Shown: positions 1 through 9,765, counted from the stretch's first letter. The stretch is 64,000 nucleotides of DNA from Marinobacter sp. ATCH36 (GCF_023555055.1 NZ_JAMJPL010000001.1:1178001-1242000); one strand, 5' to 3'. Made by a program: numbers and translations. Notes: generated by a model from the sequence alone, not told the origin.

Positions 1-1982
1 AAAAGAAAGAGAAAGCCCGTGAGCGCGGTGAAGAGCCCGAGGAGGGCAAGCCCAAGAAGAAGTCCGCTGGTCATCGCGGGCCCCGCAGCCGTCCGGTAGA
101 AGAACCTCTGGTTATCAATGAAGAGGAAGAAGACACCACGCTGCGCAAGCCACTTCGCGCGAAAAAGAAACCCAAAGAGAAGCGTCACGCTTTTGAGAGG
201 CCGACCAAGCCAATGGTAAGAGAAGTCGATATTCCCGAGACGATCACAGTGGGCGACCTCGCCCAGCGAATGGCCGTCAAGTCAGCCGACGTCATCAAGA
301 AACTGATGGGCATGGGAGTAATGGCGACGATCAACCAGGCCCTGGATCAGGAAACCGCTGTTCTGGTGACTGAAGAGCTTGGTCACAAGGCGAATACGGT
401 CAGCGAGGATGCGTTCGAGGAAGAGGTACTGAGCGAGTTCTCCTTCGAAGGCAAGGAAAAGACCAAGCGGGCACCGGTCGTCAGTGTGATGGGTCACGTT
501 GACCATGGTAAGACGTCACTGCTGGATTACATTCGCCGCACCAAAGTGGCCTCGGGTGAGTCCGGTGGTATTACCCAGCATATCGGTGCTTACCACGTGG
601 AAACTGACCAGGGCATGGTGTCTTTCCTTGATACACCTGGTCACGCTGCCTTCACGGCGATGCGTGCGCGGGGCGCCCAGTGTACCGATATCGTGGTCCT
701 GGTGGTTGCAGCCGATGATGGCGTGATGCCACAGACCAAGGAGGCCGTCCAGCACGCGCGCTCCGCCGGTGTGCCCATCGTGGTTGCCATTAACAAGATG
801 GACAAGGAAGAAGCTGATCCTGACCGCATCAAGACCGAGCTGGCTGGTATGGAAGTGATTCCGGAAGACTGGGGCGGTGACGTCCAGTTTATCGAGGTAT
901 CCGCTCATACGGGTGAAGGTATTGAAGATCTGCTCGAGGCATTGGTGCTTCAGGCAGAGATCCTTGAGCTCGAGGCATCTCCGGATGCGCCGGCGAAGGG
1001 TGTGGTCGTTGAATCCAGCCTGGAGCGTGGCCGTGGCTCCGTAGCCACTGTGCTGGTCCAGAATGGCACGCTGCGTCAGGGCGAAATGGTTGTTGCCGGT
1101 TCCTTCTTCGGTAAGGTTCGCGCCATGACCGACGAGGCCGGAAAACAGGTCAAGGAAGCCGGGCCTTCCATTCCGGTGGAAATCCTGGGCCTGAACGGCA
1201 CCCCGAATGCCGGCGACGAGTTCTTTGCCGTGGCCGACGAGAAGAAGGCCAAGGAGCTGGCGGAATTCCGCCAGACTCGCGAGCGGGAGCAGCGTCTGCA
1301 CAAGCAGCAGGCAGCCAAACTCGAAAATCTGTTCGAGAACATGGGCAAGGACGAGGTCAAGACCCTCAATGTGGTTCTAAAGACCGACGTTCGTGGTTCC
1401 CTGGAAGCCATTACCAAGTCCCTGCAGGATCTTGGTAACGACGAAGTGCAGGTGAAGATTGTGTCTTCTGGCGTCGGTGGTATTGCCGAAACAGACGTGA
1501 GTCTGGCCATGGCCACCAACGCGGTTATCTTCGGCTTTAACGTGCGCGCTGATACCGCGTCCAAGCGTCTGGTAGAACAGGAAGGCCTGGATCTGCGCTA
1601 TTACAGCATTATCTATAACCTGATTGATGACGTGAAAGCGGCCCTGACCGGTATGCTGGCACCTGAATACCGCGAGGATATCGTGGGTATCGCCGATGTG
1701 CGTGACGTGTTCCGTTCACCGAAGTTTGGCCAGGTGGCCGGCTGCATGGTGATTGAGGGTAACGTATACCGTAACAAGCCGATCCGTGTCCTGCGGGATA
1801 ACGTGGTTATCTTTGAGGGCGAGCTGGAATCCCTGCGCCGCTTCAAGGACGACGTACCCGAAGTCCGCAACGGCATGGAATGTGGTATCGGTGTTAAGGG
1901 TTACGACGTCAAAGTCGGTGACCAGATCGAGGTGTTTGATCGCATCCGGGTCGAGCGCAAGCTTGAGTCTACGGGGGCCTGA
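1..1982 (+). CDS. infB: Translation initiation factor IF-2 (5' truncated)
   Basis: This GTPase brings fMet-tRNA to the 30S subunit and promotes subunit joining. The window opens inside the gene: the frame is open from base 3 without an upstream start, and its first codons encode the Lys/Glu/Arg-rich linker typical of IF-2. About 659 residues are visible, so roughly the first 150-200 of a usual gammaproteobacterial IF-2 are missing. An IF2_N module (bases about 225-380) precedes the G domain, where GHVDHGKT (G1), DTPGH (G3), NKMD (G4) and VSAHTG (G5) are all readable. Domains II to IV follow. The TGA stop shares one base with the ATG of rbfA, so the two are translationally coupled. Confidence 0.98.
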   Translation, partial: KKEKARERGEEPEEGKPKKKSAGHRGPRSRPVEEPLVINEEEEDTTLRKPLRAKKKPKEKRHAFERPTKPMVREVDIPETITVGDLAQRMAVKSADVIKKLMGMGVMATINQALDQETAVLVTEELGHKANTVSEDAFEEEVLSEFSFEGKEKTKRAPVVSVMGHVDHGKTSLLDYIRRTKVASGESGGITQHIGAYHVETDQGMVSFLDTPGHAAFTAMRARGAQCTDIVVLVVAADDGVMPQTKEAVQHARSAGVPIVVAINKMDKEEADPDRIKTELAGMEVIPEDWGGDVQFIEVSAHTGEGIEDLLEALVLQAEILELEASPDAPAKGVVVESSLERGRGSVATVLVQNGTLRQGEMVVAGSFFGKVRAMTDEAGKQVKEAGPSIPVEILGLNGTPNAGDEFFAVADEKKAKELAEFRQTREREQRLHKQQAAKLENLFENMGKDEVKTLNVVLKTDVRGSLEAITKSLQDLGNDEVQVKIVSSGVGGIAETDVSLAMATNAVIFGFNVRADTASKRLVEQEGLDLRYYSIIYNLIDDVKAALTGMLAPEYREDIVGIADVRDVFRSPKFGQVAGCMVIEGNVYRNKPIRVLRDNVVIFEGELESLRRFKDDVPEVRNGMECGIGVKGYDVKVGDQIEVFDRIRVERKLESTGA

Positions 1983-2392
1983 TGCCAAGAGAGTTCAGCC
2001 GGATTGATCGCATTGGCGATCAGATGCAGCGAGAGCTGGCCCAGCTCATCCAGCGGGAAGTCAAAGACCCGCGGGTGGGTATGGTCACGGTCAATGCCGT
2101 CAAGGTAAGCCGTGACCTGGGCTACGCGGATATTTACGTGTCCCTGCTCACCACCGAAGAGCTGACCGAGGAATCGCCCGAAGTGCGGGATTCCCTGGCG
2201 GTATTGAACAAGGCGTCCGGTTTCCTGCGTGGTCAGGTCGGCCGTGCCATGAAGTTGCGGGTGACGCCCCAGTTGCGCTTTCACTTCGATTCGTTGCTCG
2301 GCCACAGTCGCCACATGGATAACCTGATTCGAGAAGCTGTTGGCGACAAGCCTGCCGTTGATCGCGATGATGATCCGGAGCGAGACGCTTGA
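1982..2392 (+). CDS. rbfA: Ribosome-binding factor A
   Basis: RbfA is a small KH-fold factor that binds the 30S subunit and assists late 16S rRNA 5'-end maturation and cold adaptation. The 136-residue product has the usual family length. It opens with the characteristic [19 protein letters not shown] helix and contains [10 protein letters not shown] and the [13 protein letters not shown] strand. The ATG overlaps the infB stop by one base, and its TGA overlaps the TTG start of truB, so it sits in the middle of a tightly coupled operon. The acidic C-terminal tail is typical of the family. Confidence 0.97.
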   Translation: MPREFSRIDRIGDQMQRELAQLIQREVKDPRVGMVTVNAVKVSRDLGYADIYVSLLTTEELTEESPEVRDSLAVLNKASGFLRGQVGRAMKLRVTPQLRFHFDSLLGHSRHMDNLIREAVGDKPAVDRDDDPERDA

Positions 2393-3309
2393 GTCGTCGT
2401 CGCAAAGGTCGTGACGTTAACGGTATTCTGGTTATCGATAAGCCGATGGATATTACGTCCAATGGCATCCTGCAGCAGGTAAAGCGTCTGTTTGGTGCGG
2501 CCAAGGCGGGCCATACCGGCGCCCTCGACCCGCTGGCCACCGGGGTGCTGCCGCTGTGTTTTGGCGAGGCGACGAAGTTTTCCCAGATGATGCTGGACAG
2601 CGACAAGGCCTACATCGCTACGGCACGCCTGGGTATCCGCACGGAAACCGGCGACAGCGAAGGCGCGGTGGTGGCTGAAAAGCCGGTGCCACCGGGGTTG
2701 GATGCAGAAGCCCTGGAACCGGTTCTCGACCAGTTCCGTGGTGATATCCAGCAGGTGCCGTCCATGTACTCTGCGCTCAAGCATAAGGGTCGTCCCCTGT
2801 ATGAATACGCAAGGGAAGGTATCGAAGTGGAGCGTCCTTCGCGCCCGGTTACTATATACGAGCTGAAGCTGCTGGAGGTGCGCGAGACCGAGATCGATAT
2901 TGCGGTCAGTTGCACCAAGGGCACTTATATCCGTTCGCTGGTGGAGGATATTGGTGAAGCGCTGGGTTGTGGTGCTCATGTGACGGCTCTGCGCCGGACA
3001 ATGGCCTCTGGCTTTTCTCTGGCAGATGCCTGTGAGGTCACTACCCTAGAATCGATGCGTGAACAGGGTGAGAGTCTCGACGGCCTCCTTGTCGCTCCCG
3101 ATGCGGCGTTGTCCATGTTCCCCGAGCAGGAGCTGGATGGCAGTGCGCTGGTATCGATATTGAACGGACAAACAGTTAGAATATCTGGTCAGCCAGTCGA
3201 AGGGTACGTTCGCCTTTATGGCAACGGGCGCTTTGTCGGGCTGGCTGAAGGGTTTCCGGAAGGGGAGGCCACCAAACTGGTGCCTCGTCGTCTGGTTAAG
3301 AGTGGCTAA
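2389..3309 (+). CDS. truB: tRNA pseudouridine(55) synthase
   Basis: TruB makes the universal pseudouridine 55 in the T loop of tRNAs. The 306-residue product has the catalytic motif [12 protein letters not shown] with the nucleophilic Asp near residue 47, and the KGTYIRSL motif near residue 180. A TruB C-terminal/PUA-like domain occupies roughly the last 60 residues. The start is a TTG overlapping the rbfA stop by four bases; a GGAG lies eight bases upstream and the first residues ([18 protein letters not shown]) fit the family N-terminus, so TTG is preferred to any later ATG. It is cotranscribed with infB and rbfA. Confidence 0.96.
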   Translation: MSRRRKGRDVNGILVIDKPMDITSNGILQQVKRLFGAAKAGHTGALDPLATGVLPLCFGEATKFSQMMLDSDKAYIATARLGIRTETGDSEGAVVAEKPVPPGLDAEALEPVLDQFRGDIQQVPSMYSALKHKGRPLYEYAREGIEVERPSRPVTIYELKLLEVRETEIDIAVSCTKGTYIRSLVEDIGEALGCGAHVTALRRTMASGFSLADACEVTTLESMREQGESLDGLLVAPDAALSMFPEQELDGSALVSILNGQTVRISGQPVEGYVRLYGNGRFVGLAEGFPEGEATKLVPRRLVKSG

Positions 3310-3402
3310 CAACCGTTTTGCAATGGTTGTGGCTGATTAGCCGGGCTGTAGAGATGCGTGGTTCGGCTGAATTCGATAGCATCGCAACAATAGAGGTGAG
3401 TT

Positions 3403-3672
3403 ATGGCACTTTCTGCCGCCGAGAAAGCACAGATCGTTAAGGATTTTCAGCAGGGTGATGGTGATACAGGTTCTCCTGAAGTTCAGGTTGCACTGTTGAG
3501 CTACAACATCAACAAGCTGCAGGATCACTTCAAGACCAACAAGCAGGATCACCATTCCCGCCGTGGTCTTATCCGGATGGTCAACCAGCGCCGCAAGCTG
3601 CTGGATTACCTGAAGCGCAAGAATGCAGACCGCTACCTGGAAATGATCCAGCGTCTGAATTTGCGTCGCTAG
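3403..3672 (+). CDS. rpsO: 30S ribosomal protein S15
   Basis: S15 is a primary 16S rRNA-binding protein of the central domain of the 30S subunit. The 89-residue product has exactly the usual length, and the HHSRRGL and [13 protein letters not shown] motifs of the four-helix S15 fold are present. A GAGGTGAG ribosome binding site lies just before the ATG. The gene has a 93-base leader after truB, consistent with a promoter of its own and with the translational autoregulation known for rpsO elsewhere, though I cannot identify a specific pseudoknot here. It precedes pnp, the classical rpsO-pnp arrangement. Confidence 0.98.
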   Translation: MALSAAEKAQIVKDFQQGDGDTGSPEVQVALLSYNINKLQDHFKTNKQDHHSRRGLIRMVNQRRKLLDYLKRKNADRYLEMIQRLNLRR

Positions 3673-3690
3673 TCTGGTTGTACTTAACGG

Positions 3691-3714
3691 CCGGCGGGGC
3701 ATTGGCCTCGCCGG
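3691..3714 (+). other. Hairpin between rpsO and pnp
   Basis: A nine-pair stem (3691-3699 with 3706-3714, one G-T wobble) closes a six-base loop 18 bases after the rpsO stop. No run of T follows, so it is not a textbook terminator. By analogy with other rpsO-pnp regions it could be an attenuator, a 3'-end stabiliser or an RNase III processing site. That role is inferred. Confidence 0.5.
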
Positions 3715-3790
3715 TTGTGCTTCTCCCCTGCATCGTGTCTGTCAATGAACCCTGAAGAAACTCCCTGTCGTATTGGAAAGTTGAAATTGA

Positions 3791-3866
3791 TAGCAGGTTG
3801 TTGAAAAGCCCGGCGCGAAGGTAGCGCATTCTCATTCTGGCCCGGGATTTTGCAACAGCCTGTTAG
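3791..3866. repeat. Small imperfect inverted repeat upstream of pnp (MITE-like)
   Basis: The 309-base gap between rpsO and pnp holds, besides the hairpin at 3691-3714, an element of about 76 bases. Its ends are imperfect inverted repeats of about 24 bases: the left end contains GCAGGTTGTTGAAAAG, and the right end read on the other strand contains AACAGGCTGTTGCAAAA. Both run inward to a CCCGG block. CAGGCTGTTGAAAA-type ends resemble those of small transposon-derived repeats. No target-site duplication is obvious. I see no open reading frame and no clear promoter in the rest of the gap. Confidence 0.5.
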
Positions 3867-3981
3867 CTTTCAGACGGGTTGCTCTTCAGTTCATCAGTTC
3901 AGATGTTGGTGCAGTTTTAACGGGTAGCCCGCATGGGTGGGTTATCTGAGTCAATTTGAAACGATGAATTCAGGAGTTACC

Positions 3982-6105
3982 GTGGATCTTAATCCCGTAA
4001 AGAAAACCTTTGAACTCGGCGGCAAGACCGTCACCATCGAAACCGGCCGTATTGCACGCCAGGCTACCGGCTCCGTTCTGGTTACCATGGACGACATCTC
4101 GGTACTCGGTACTGTGGTTGCCGCGAAGGAAGCCAAGCCGGGCCAGCCGTTCTTCCCGCTGACCGTTAATTACTTCGAGAAGACTTACGCCGTGGGCAAA
4201 ATTCCGGGTGGCTTCTTCAAGCGTGAAGGCCGTCCGTCCGAGAAAGAAACCCTGACCTCGCGCCTGATCGACCGTCCGATTCGTCCGCTGTTTCCCAAAG
4301 GGTTCATGAACGAAACCCAGGTTATCCTGACAGTAATGTCTTCCGACAAGAATCAGGATCCGGATATTGCCGGTATGCTGGCGGCTTCTGCAGCCCTGGC
4401 TATCTCAGGCGTACCGTTTGACGGCCCGATTGGCGCATCCAGGGTTGCGTACACCAACGAGCGTGGCTACTTCCTGAACCCCACCTTCGAAGAGCTGGAA
4501 ACCTCACTGCTCGACATGGTGGTTGCCGGTACCCAGGACGCGGTTCTGATGGTTGAATCCGAAGCCAAGGGCCTGTCCGAAGACCAGATGCTGGGTGCTG
4601 TTCTGTTTGGCCACCAGGAAATGCAGACAGCGGTTACCGCCATCAAGGAACTTGCAGATGAAGTCGGCAAGCCGCGCTGGGATTGGCAGCCAGAGCCGGA
4701 GAATACCGAGCTGCTGAATGCTGTCAATGCCGAAGCCGCCGCGGGCATCGAAGAAGCCTACGGTATCCGCGACAAGATGGAGCGTTATGCACGTCTGAGC
4801 GAGATCAAGAGCGCGCTGGTCGAAAAACTGGCCGGCGAAGAGGAAGGCCAGCCTTCCAAAGATGACGTCAAGAAGTACTTCGGTATAGTTGAGAAAACCA
4901 TCGTTCGTAATCAGGTTCTTGACGGCAAGCCGCGCATTGACGGCCGTGATAACAAGACCGTTCGCCCCATCGAGGTTGAAGTTGGTGTTCTGCCCAGTGT
5001 TCATGGTTCAGCCCTGTTCACCCGCGGTGAGACCCAGGCTATTGTGACCACTACCCTGGGTACAGCGCGCGACATGCAGATCATCGATGCTCTGGAAGGC
5101 GAGAAAAAGGATCCGTTCCTGTTCCACTACAACTTCCCACCGTACTGCGTCGGCGAAGCTGGCCGTGTCGGTACCCCGGGCCGTCGTGAAATTGGCCACG
5201 GTCGTCTGGCGAAACGTGGTGTGGCTGCGGTTATGCCTTCCATGGAAGAATTCCCGTACACCATCCGTGCGGTTTCCGAGATCACTGAATCCAACGGCTC
5301 CAGCTCCATGGCGTCTGTCTGTGGTTCCAGCCTGGCGCTGATGGATGCCGGTGTGCCCATCAAGGCACCGGTTGCCGGTATCGCCATGGGTCTGGTCAAG
5401 GAAGGCGAGAAGTTCGCGGTTCTGACCGACATCCTGGGTGACGAAGATCACCTCGGCGACATGGACTTCAAGGTGGCCGGTACCTCTGACGGTATCACGG
5501 CGCTGCAGATGGACATCAAGATCCAGGGCATCACCGACGAGATCATGGAAATTGCTCTCGACCAGGCCAATGCTGCACGTATGCACATCCTGGGTGAAAT
5601 GGCGAAAGTGATTTCCGCGCCGCGCAAAGAGCTTTCAAGCCGTGCGCCGAGCATCACCTCCATCAAGATCAATCCGGAGAAGATCCGCGACGTGATCGGC
5701 AAGGGCGGCTCGATGATTCGCTCAATCTGTGACGAGACCGGTGCTTCCATTGATCTGGATGACGACGGCAACGTGAAGATTTATGCCGACAATCTGGATG
5801 CCGCCAAGGCTGCGATGAAGAAGGTGATGGAAATCACTGCGGAAATCGAGGTTGGTGCGATCTACAGCGGTCGTGTTGAGCGCATCGTGGACTTCGGTGC
5901 CTTCGTCAACATCCTGCCTGGCAAAGATGGCCTGGTACACATCTCTCAGATCTCCGAGCGTCGCATTGAGAACGTCACTGACGAACTCAGCGAAGGCCAG
6001 GAAGTTCTGGTGAAGGTGCTGGACGTAGACAACCGTGGCCGCGTGAAGCTGTCCATGAAAGAAGTGAAGGAAGGCGAGCAGCCCACGGACCTCTCCGCGC
6101 TGTAA
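3982..6105 (+). CDS. pnp: Polyribonucleotide nucleotidyltransferase (PNPase)
   Basis: PNPase is the phosphorolytic 3'-5' exoribonuclease of the degradosome. The product has two RNase PH-like domains separated by the alpha-helical domain, then a KH domain with the IGKGG loop and an S1 domain ([18 protein letters not shown]) near the C-terminus, in the standard order. I choose the GTG at 3982 (707 residues): a perfect AGGAG lies five bases upstream and the following residues ([15 protein letters not shown]) match the family start. The in-frame ATGs at 3937 and 3964 lack comparable ribosome binding sites. A strong terminator follows. Confidence 0.97.
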   Translation: MDLNPVKKTFELGGKTVTIETGRIARQATGSVLVTMDDISVLGTVVAAKEAKPGQPFFPLTVNYFEKTYAVGKIPGGFFKREGRPSEKETLTSRLIDRPIRPLFPKGFMNETQVILTVMSSDKNQDPDIAGMLAASAALAISGVPFDGPIGASRVAYTNERGYFLNPTFEELETSLLDMVVAGTQDAVLMVESEAKGLSEDQMLGAVLFGHQEMQTAVTAIKELADEVGKPRWDWQPEPENTELLNAVNAEAAAGIEEAYGIRDKMERYARLSEIKSALVEKLAGEEEGQPSKDDVKKYFGIVEKTIVRNQVLDGKPRIDGRDNKTVRPIEVEVGVLPSVHGSALFTRGETQAIVTTTLGTARDMQIIDALEGEKKDPFLFHYNFPPYCVGEAGRVGTPGRREIGHGRLAKRGVAAVMPSMEEFPYTIRAVSEITESNGSSSMASVCGSSLALMDAGVPIKAPVAGIAMGLVKEGEKFAVLTDILGDEDHLGDMDFKVAGTSDGITALQMDIKIQGITDEIMEIALDQANAARMHILGEMAKVISAPRKELSSRAPSITSIKINPEKIRDVIGKGGSMIRSICDETGASIDLDDDGNVKIYADNLDAAKAAMKKVMEITAEIEVGAIYSGRVERIVDFGAFVNILPGKDGLVHISQISERRIENVTDELSEGQEVLVKVLDVDNRGRVKLSMKEVKEGEQPTDLSAL

Positions 6106-6122
6106 GTTGAATCCGATAAAAG

Positions 6123-6157
6123 AACCCGCCACTCTCTCGAGTCTGGCGGGTTTTTTT
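6123..6157 (+). terminator. Rho-independent terminator of the pnp operon
   Basis: A GC-rich stem (ACCCGCCA at 6124-6131 pairing with TGGCGGGT at 6144-6151) is followed by a run of seven T. It lies 18 bases after the pnp stop and ends the infB-pnp operon before the convergent hydrolase gene. Confidence 0.93.
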
Positions 6158-6183
6158 ATCTCCAGGCCTACTAGTTGAGTGCA

Positions 6184-6295
6184 GCGTCCATCGCAAACAG
6201 GCTTTCAAAACACGCCACGTAAATACGTCCCTGTAGGGCTCGGTCGCGCCATCCCTGGCGCTCCACGGTTTTGCAAGCCTGTTCGCGATAGACGC
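6184..6295. repeat. Cloverleaf-like intergenic repeat, copy 1
   Basis: Outer arms of 28 bases (6184-6211 and 6268-6295) pair with three mismatches. They enclose a 56-base core starting ACGCC and ending CCACG. Inside the core are two small hairpins: TACG-TCCC-TGTA, and GCGCCA-TCCC-TGGCGC. The core is almost identical to copies 2 and 3, whereas the arms are different. It lies between the convergent pnp and hydrolase genes and could act as a bidirectional 3'-end structure; that role is inferred. Confidence 0.85.
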
Positions 6296-6303
6296 CCAGA
6301 CTT

Positions 6304-7170
6304 TTACTCACCATTCGCATCCATAAACCCGAGCAACGCTGCCTGATACCCCGGAATCACAAACGTAGCCCCATGCCCCGTATCCGTCCTTAAAAATCGC
6401 TTGGGCTCTTCCGCCGCTTCAAACAACTGCTCACCATGATGGAACGGAATAATCCCGTCGCGCTCACTGTGAATCACCATCACCGGCACCGGGCTGATGT
6501 CGCCGATACGCTCGTCGGTTTCGTACTCGTCGGTGATGGTCCAGCTCAGGGGAATCTGGAACGGCCAGGTGAGCCAGAATTCGCCCAGTTTTTCCCGGGC
6601 AATGGCGCGGAATCCGTTGAAGGTGCCGTCAAGGATGACGCCGTCCAGGGGGGGATGTTCGTTCCGGGTTACCCATTCACTGGCGAGCGCAGTTCCCAGT
6701 GCGCCACCGAGGCTCTGGCCCAGCAAAAATAGCGGCTGGTTTTCGGCGTCTGGCTGGTTGGTCAGCCATCTGAGGCCCGTCTCTGCGTCGTGCAGGGTGC
6801 CTTCTATGTCGGGTGCGCCGGTGGAGCGCCCGTACCCACGGTAGTCGATCAGAAATACGTTGTAGCGCCTCTCGGGCAGCCAGGCGACGTTCATAATGTG
6901 GCTGCTGATGTTCTGGGCGTTGCCGTGAAGAAAGTAGACCGTGCCCTTGGCTTCGGACTGCGCTGGTAGCCACCAGCCATGGAGGGTTTCGCCGTCGGGG
7001 GTATCAATGTAGACGTCTTCGTAGTCCAGGTTCAGGCGGTCCGGGGTGACGTAGGTGACTTGGTCGGGATAGAAAAACACGCTGCTGCACCCGGTCTGCA
7101 GCAGCAGGGAGAGGGCGGCGGTGATGCCGGCCAGTGTTCTCAGAAGTACGCGTGGAGTCCGAGTTGCCAT
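6304..7170 (-). CDS. Lipoprotein alpha/beta hydrolase (YfhR/BEM46-like)
   Basis: This is a probable membrane-anchored serine hydrolase of unknown substrate. The 288-residue product has a lipoprotein signal with the lipobox LLQTGC (Cys28), so the mature protein is probably attached to a membrane on the periplasmic side. The fold motifs are the oxyanion-region LHGNAQN (81-87), RGYGRSTG (111-118), the nucleophile elbow GQSLGG with Ser153, Asp238 in HSERDG and His266 in GHG, so the catalytic triad looks complete. Its ATG lies inside the last 31 bases of the DUF4105 gene, which implies co-expression. YfhR or BEM46-like peptidase/esterase is the closest family I recognise. Confidence 0.85.
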   Translation of the reverse strand: MATRTPRVLLRTLAGITAALSLLLQTGCSSVFFYPDQVTYVTPDRLNLDYEDVYIDTPDGETLHGWWLPAQSEAKGTVYFLHGNAQNISSHIMNVAWLPERRYNVFLIDYRGYGRSTGAPDIEGTLHDAETGLRWLTNQPDAENQPLFLLGQSLGGALGTALASEWVTRNEHPPLDGVILDGTFNGFRAIAREKLGEFWLTWPFQIPLSWTITDEYETDERIGDISPVPVMVIHSERDGIIPFHHGEQLFEAAEEPKRFLRTDTGHGATFVIPGYQAALLGFMDANGE

Positions 7171-9005
7171 GTGCTGCGGTACCTGTCGTAGTGGTCTTCA
7201 CGGGCGAATTTTGCGAACAGGCCGAAGTCCCGGCCGAAATGCCAGTTGCCTTCAAGGTAGGCCTGGTCCTGGCGATGCTGGCTGCTGACGATCCAGGCTT
7301 TGGTTTTTATGCCACCCAGCAGGCTGAACTGGTTGTTCTGGTGGAATATTCCCAGGTCGGCGCCGGGTGCGGCGTCGTATCCCCGGCGCAGGTCGTCGTC
7401 AATTTCAAGGTCGGCGGTGGCCATGGCGAAGACCTGGGTGCCGCTGGCCAGCTGCCAGCTGCCACCGGCACCGCCATCCAGGTAGGGCGTGAATACGCGG
7501 TTGGTTTCGGTATCGGTTCGGCGGCCACCGAAGCTTACCTGCCAGGACAATGGCGAAAAAAACTGGTTGCGGGGTGATAGGGAACGGATTTCCACACCAG
7601 TTAGCTGTTCAATCTGCAGCTCGTCGTTGTCGGTGTATAGCCGGGTATCCAGCCGCAGGAACTGGAGCTGGGCGCCGCCACGATAGCCGGCCGGTGGGTC
7701 CAGTATGTCGTGGTAGGCCGGGCGTAGTGTCAATTCAGTAAAGTTACGATCCCCCAGTTGCCCACCGCTGAGGCTGGCACGAAAGGTGTCGTGGCCCTGG
7801 TCATCACGAATGGCGGGTTCAGGAGGACCGCTTTGCGCCGCTACTCCGCGGATCTGGCTGCGTTCCCGCAGGAGATTATGGGACAGGGGGGCTGCATGTT
7901 CCCGTGGCCAGCCGTCGGCCTCGCTCTGATAACGAACATAATCGTAGGTGGTGTCCAGCACACGGGCGCGCTCTTTATCGCTCAGTGTTCTTACTTCTGG
8001 CGCATCCGCATCCACGTAACCGTTGGCGATAGCAGCGGCCAGCGTTTGGTGGTCGTCGGGAAGGGAGTCAATGCGATGGCTGACACTGGTTGCCGCGGAG
8101 GGGCGATAATACACCTCTTCAACAAGCCCCCGGTCCACCACCCAGCGCACGGTATCCGAGGGAATGGCATGGGTGCTGACTTCATCCAGCAGGTCAGTGC
8201 CGGGGCGGGCTACGTCTATCAGTGCCAGCAGCCGGTAAGCGCAGTTTTCATCGAAGAAATAATAGTCGAAATTGCGGTCGCGGATCTCCCAGGTGTGGGC
8301 CAGCATCATGTCTACTTCCGGCTGGGTCAGATTGAGCTGATATTCCCACAGGTCCCGATGCTCAATATCCGAATACAGGCGGATCTTTTCGTAGTAGGGC
8401 TGGATGGACGTAATTCCCGGGTAGCCGCCAAAGATCCCTTTATAGGCAAACAGAATCTCGCTGTCGTGGGCAGCAGCGTCGGCGGCGTAGGAAATCGTGT
8501 TGGCGAGGATCAGGTTGGTTTCCTCGTCTTCCCGGGGTGGGTCGAGACGCAGGAAGGTGTGGCCAAACATCGATGACGGGCTGTTCAGGTACGATGCGGC
8601 AAACACCAGTGTCACGGTTTCGGTATTCAGCTCATCCGCCCAATCTTCGAAAGCGGGGCAGTCTGCCGGTTGCTGCGGCAGGTCCAGTTGCTGTCTCAGC
8701 CAGCGATCCCTGGCCGGAAAGTGGCAGCGGGCGTGGTCGTCCCCATCTCCGGGCTGGGTAATGGCTCTCAGTGTGGCGTCAAGTTCCGCCTTTGGTGAAG
8801 TTTTGCCAGTGTCACTGAGGAAGAAGTCGTCATCATCTGCCTGACTGGTATAACCATCACCGAAACGGTCGGGTTGATAGTGTATAAGCGTGTGCCAGGC
8901 GGGGTGTTGGTGAAGGTCTCCGGCATTCGGGAGTGGGTCGGCGTATGCATGATAACTTGTTGCCAGCCAGAGCAGGGCCAGCGCGAACCGAAGCGAAATG
9001 CGCAT
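7140..9005 (-). CDS. DUF4105 (Lnb N-terminal periplasmic domain) protein
   Basis: The molecular function is not established. The 621-residue product has a signal peptide (about residues 1-22, cut near AYA-DP). A central region with ASYLNSPSSMFGHTFLRLD and later NFDYYFFDENCAYRLL identifies the DUF4105/Lnb N-terminal domain family; the conserved Ser, His and Cys in these motifs suggest a papain-like hydrolase fold. The last 200 or so residues are rich in alternating strands and end in YF, as in outer-membrane beta-barrels. The gene overlaps the downstream lipoprotein hydrolase by 31 bases, so the two probably act on the same envelope substrate. The substrate is unknown. Confidence 0.8.
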   Translation of the reverse strand: MRISLRFALALLWLATSYHAYADPLPNAGDLHQHPAWHTLIHYQPDRFGDGYTSQADDDDFFLSDTGKTSPKAELDATLRAITQPGDGDDHARCHFPARDRWLRQQLDLPQQPADCPAFEDWADELNTETVTLVFAASYLNSPSSMFGHTFLRLDPPREDEETNLILANTISYAADAAAHDSEILFAYKGIFGGYPGITSIQPYYEKIRLYSDIEHRDLWEYQLNLTQPEVDMMLAHTWEIRDRNFDYYFFDENCAYRLLALIDVARPGTDLLDEVSTHAIPSDTVRWVVDRGLVEEVYYRPSAATSVSHRIDSLPDDHQTLAAAIANGYVDADAPEVRTLSDKERARVLDTTYDYVRYQSEADGWPREHAAPLSHNLLRERSQIRGVAAQSGPPEPAIRDDQGHDTFRASLSGGQLGDRNFTELTLRPAYHDILDPPAGYRGGAQLQFLRLDTRLYTDNDELQIEQLTGVEIRSLSPRNQFFSPLSWQVSFGGRRTDTETNRVFTPYLDGGAGGSWQLASGTQVFAMATADLEIDDDLRRGYDAAPGADLGIFHQNNQFSLLGGIKTKAWIVSSQHRQDQAYLEGNWHFGRDFGLFAKFAREDHYDRYRSTWQLGLHAYF

Positions 9006-9055
9006 GGATGGTCAGTCAGTTCCGGGTGAAAAAGGGTGGATGTCCGGGTAGCGGT

Positions 9056-9073
9056 TGCGCCGTCCCTGGCGCA
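9056..9073. repeat. Short hairpin resembling one arm of the cloverleaf repeat
   Basis: The perfect six-base arms TGCGCC and GGCGCA flank GTCCCT, much like the second inner hairpin of copies 1 to 3 of the cloverleaf repeat (GCGCCA-TCCC-TGGCGC). No outer arms are visible. It lies between the stop of the DUF3015 gene and the start of the DUF4105 gene. It may be a degenerate copy or a weak terminator. Confidence 0.35.
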
Positions 9074-9098
9074 TTGTTTCCTGTTCAAGGCTGGAAAA

Positions 9099-9563
9099 TC
9101 AGGCTGCTACATACTTGCTCAGCGCCTCATCCTTTTCCAGCAGCGCTACGATCGCATCAACCGCCTCACCAGAAGTGGTGTCAGATGACGGGAAGATGGT
9201 TGCAAAGTTGTCCTGGAGAGCTTTGCGGAAAGAGTCGCGATCCGCTTCATCTACACCCAGCAGCACTGCGAGAGTTTCCAGGTTCTCACCAGAGCCCCGG
9301 GACATGTCGCGGGCTACCTTGTCGATGTTGCTTTCCATGTACATGGCCATGGACTGAACAGACTGGTTGGTCTGACAACCCAGGGTGCCGGTGGTCATAC
9401 CAAAGGTCTGGTTACCGAAGGTACCGTTGGTGGTTGCTGCCAGAACGTGGGGCGCGATACCTGACTGTCCTTTCCAGATCATGGCACCAACGCCACAGCC
9501 GGGCTGGGCGAATGCGAGGGTAGAAGCACCCATGAGCAGTGCACCTGCGATCAGTTTTTTCAT
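9099..9563 (-). CDS. DUF3015 family secreted protein
   Basis: Function is unknown. The 154-residue product starts MKKLIAGALLMGASTLAFA, a clear signal peptide, and continues with the GCGVGAMIWKG and GCQTNQS segments typical of DUF3015 proteins. It is expected to be periplasmic; two early Cys could form a disulfide. I chose the ATG at 9563 because GGAG lies eight bases upstream and the signal peptide begins there; the longer frame up to 9716 would bury it. The gene lies downstream of livF on the same strand but is separated by about 200 bases with a possible promoter, so it is probably transcribed independently. Confidence 0.85.
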   Translation of the reverse strand: MKKLIAGALLMGASTLAFAQPGCGVGAMIWKGQSGIAPHVLAATTNGTFGNQTFGMTTGTLGCQTNQSVQSMAMYMESNIDKVARDMSRGSGENLETLAVLLGVDEADRDSFRKALQDNFATIFPSSDTTSGEAVDAIVALLEKDEALSKYVAA

Positions 9564-9689
9564 TATCCACTCCTTGTTTAATTTAGCTGTCGTCGCAAAC
9601 GCGCCATATCCGCTGAGGGGGTCCCCGGAAGCCGGCGCGCTAACGGCCCTGACTGATTTCCCGTGGAGACAGGTCGACCGTTGACTCTG

Positions 9690-9710
9690 AGTATAGTTCA
9701 TATACCAGGA
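9690..9710 (-). promoter_or_regulatory. Possible promoter of the DUF3015 gene
   Basis: On the minus strand a TATACT hexamer (9690-9695) lies about 127 bases before the ATG, and a partial -35 (TTGCCT) occurs 15 bases further upstream. The spacing is short, so the call is weak. The rest of the 202-base gap shows no other clear signal. Confidence 0.3.
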
Positions 9711-9765
9711 AGGCAAATTACAAACGCGCTGAGTGATTGATTTGGCCTACAAAGTCAAAGTGTGT

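Noticed and set aside
6436-6844. Plus-strand frames across the lipoprotein hydrolase
   Set aside because: They are complements of the hydrolase, which has a signal peptide and complete triad on the minus strand.
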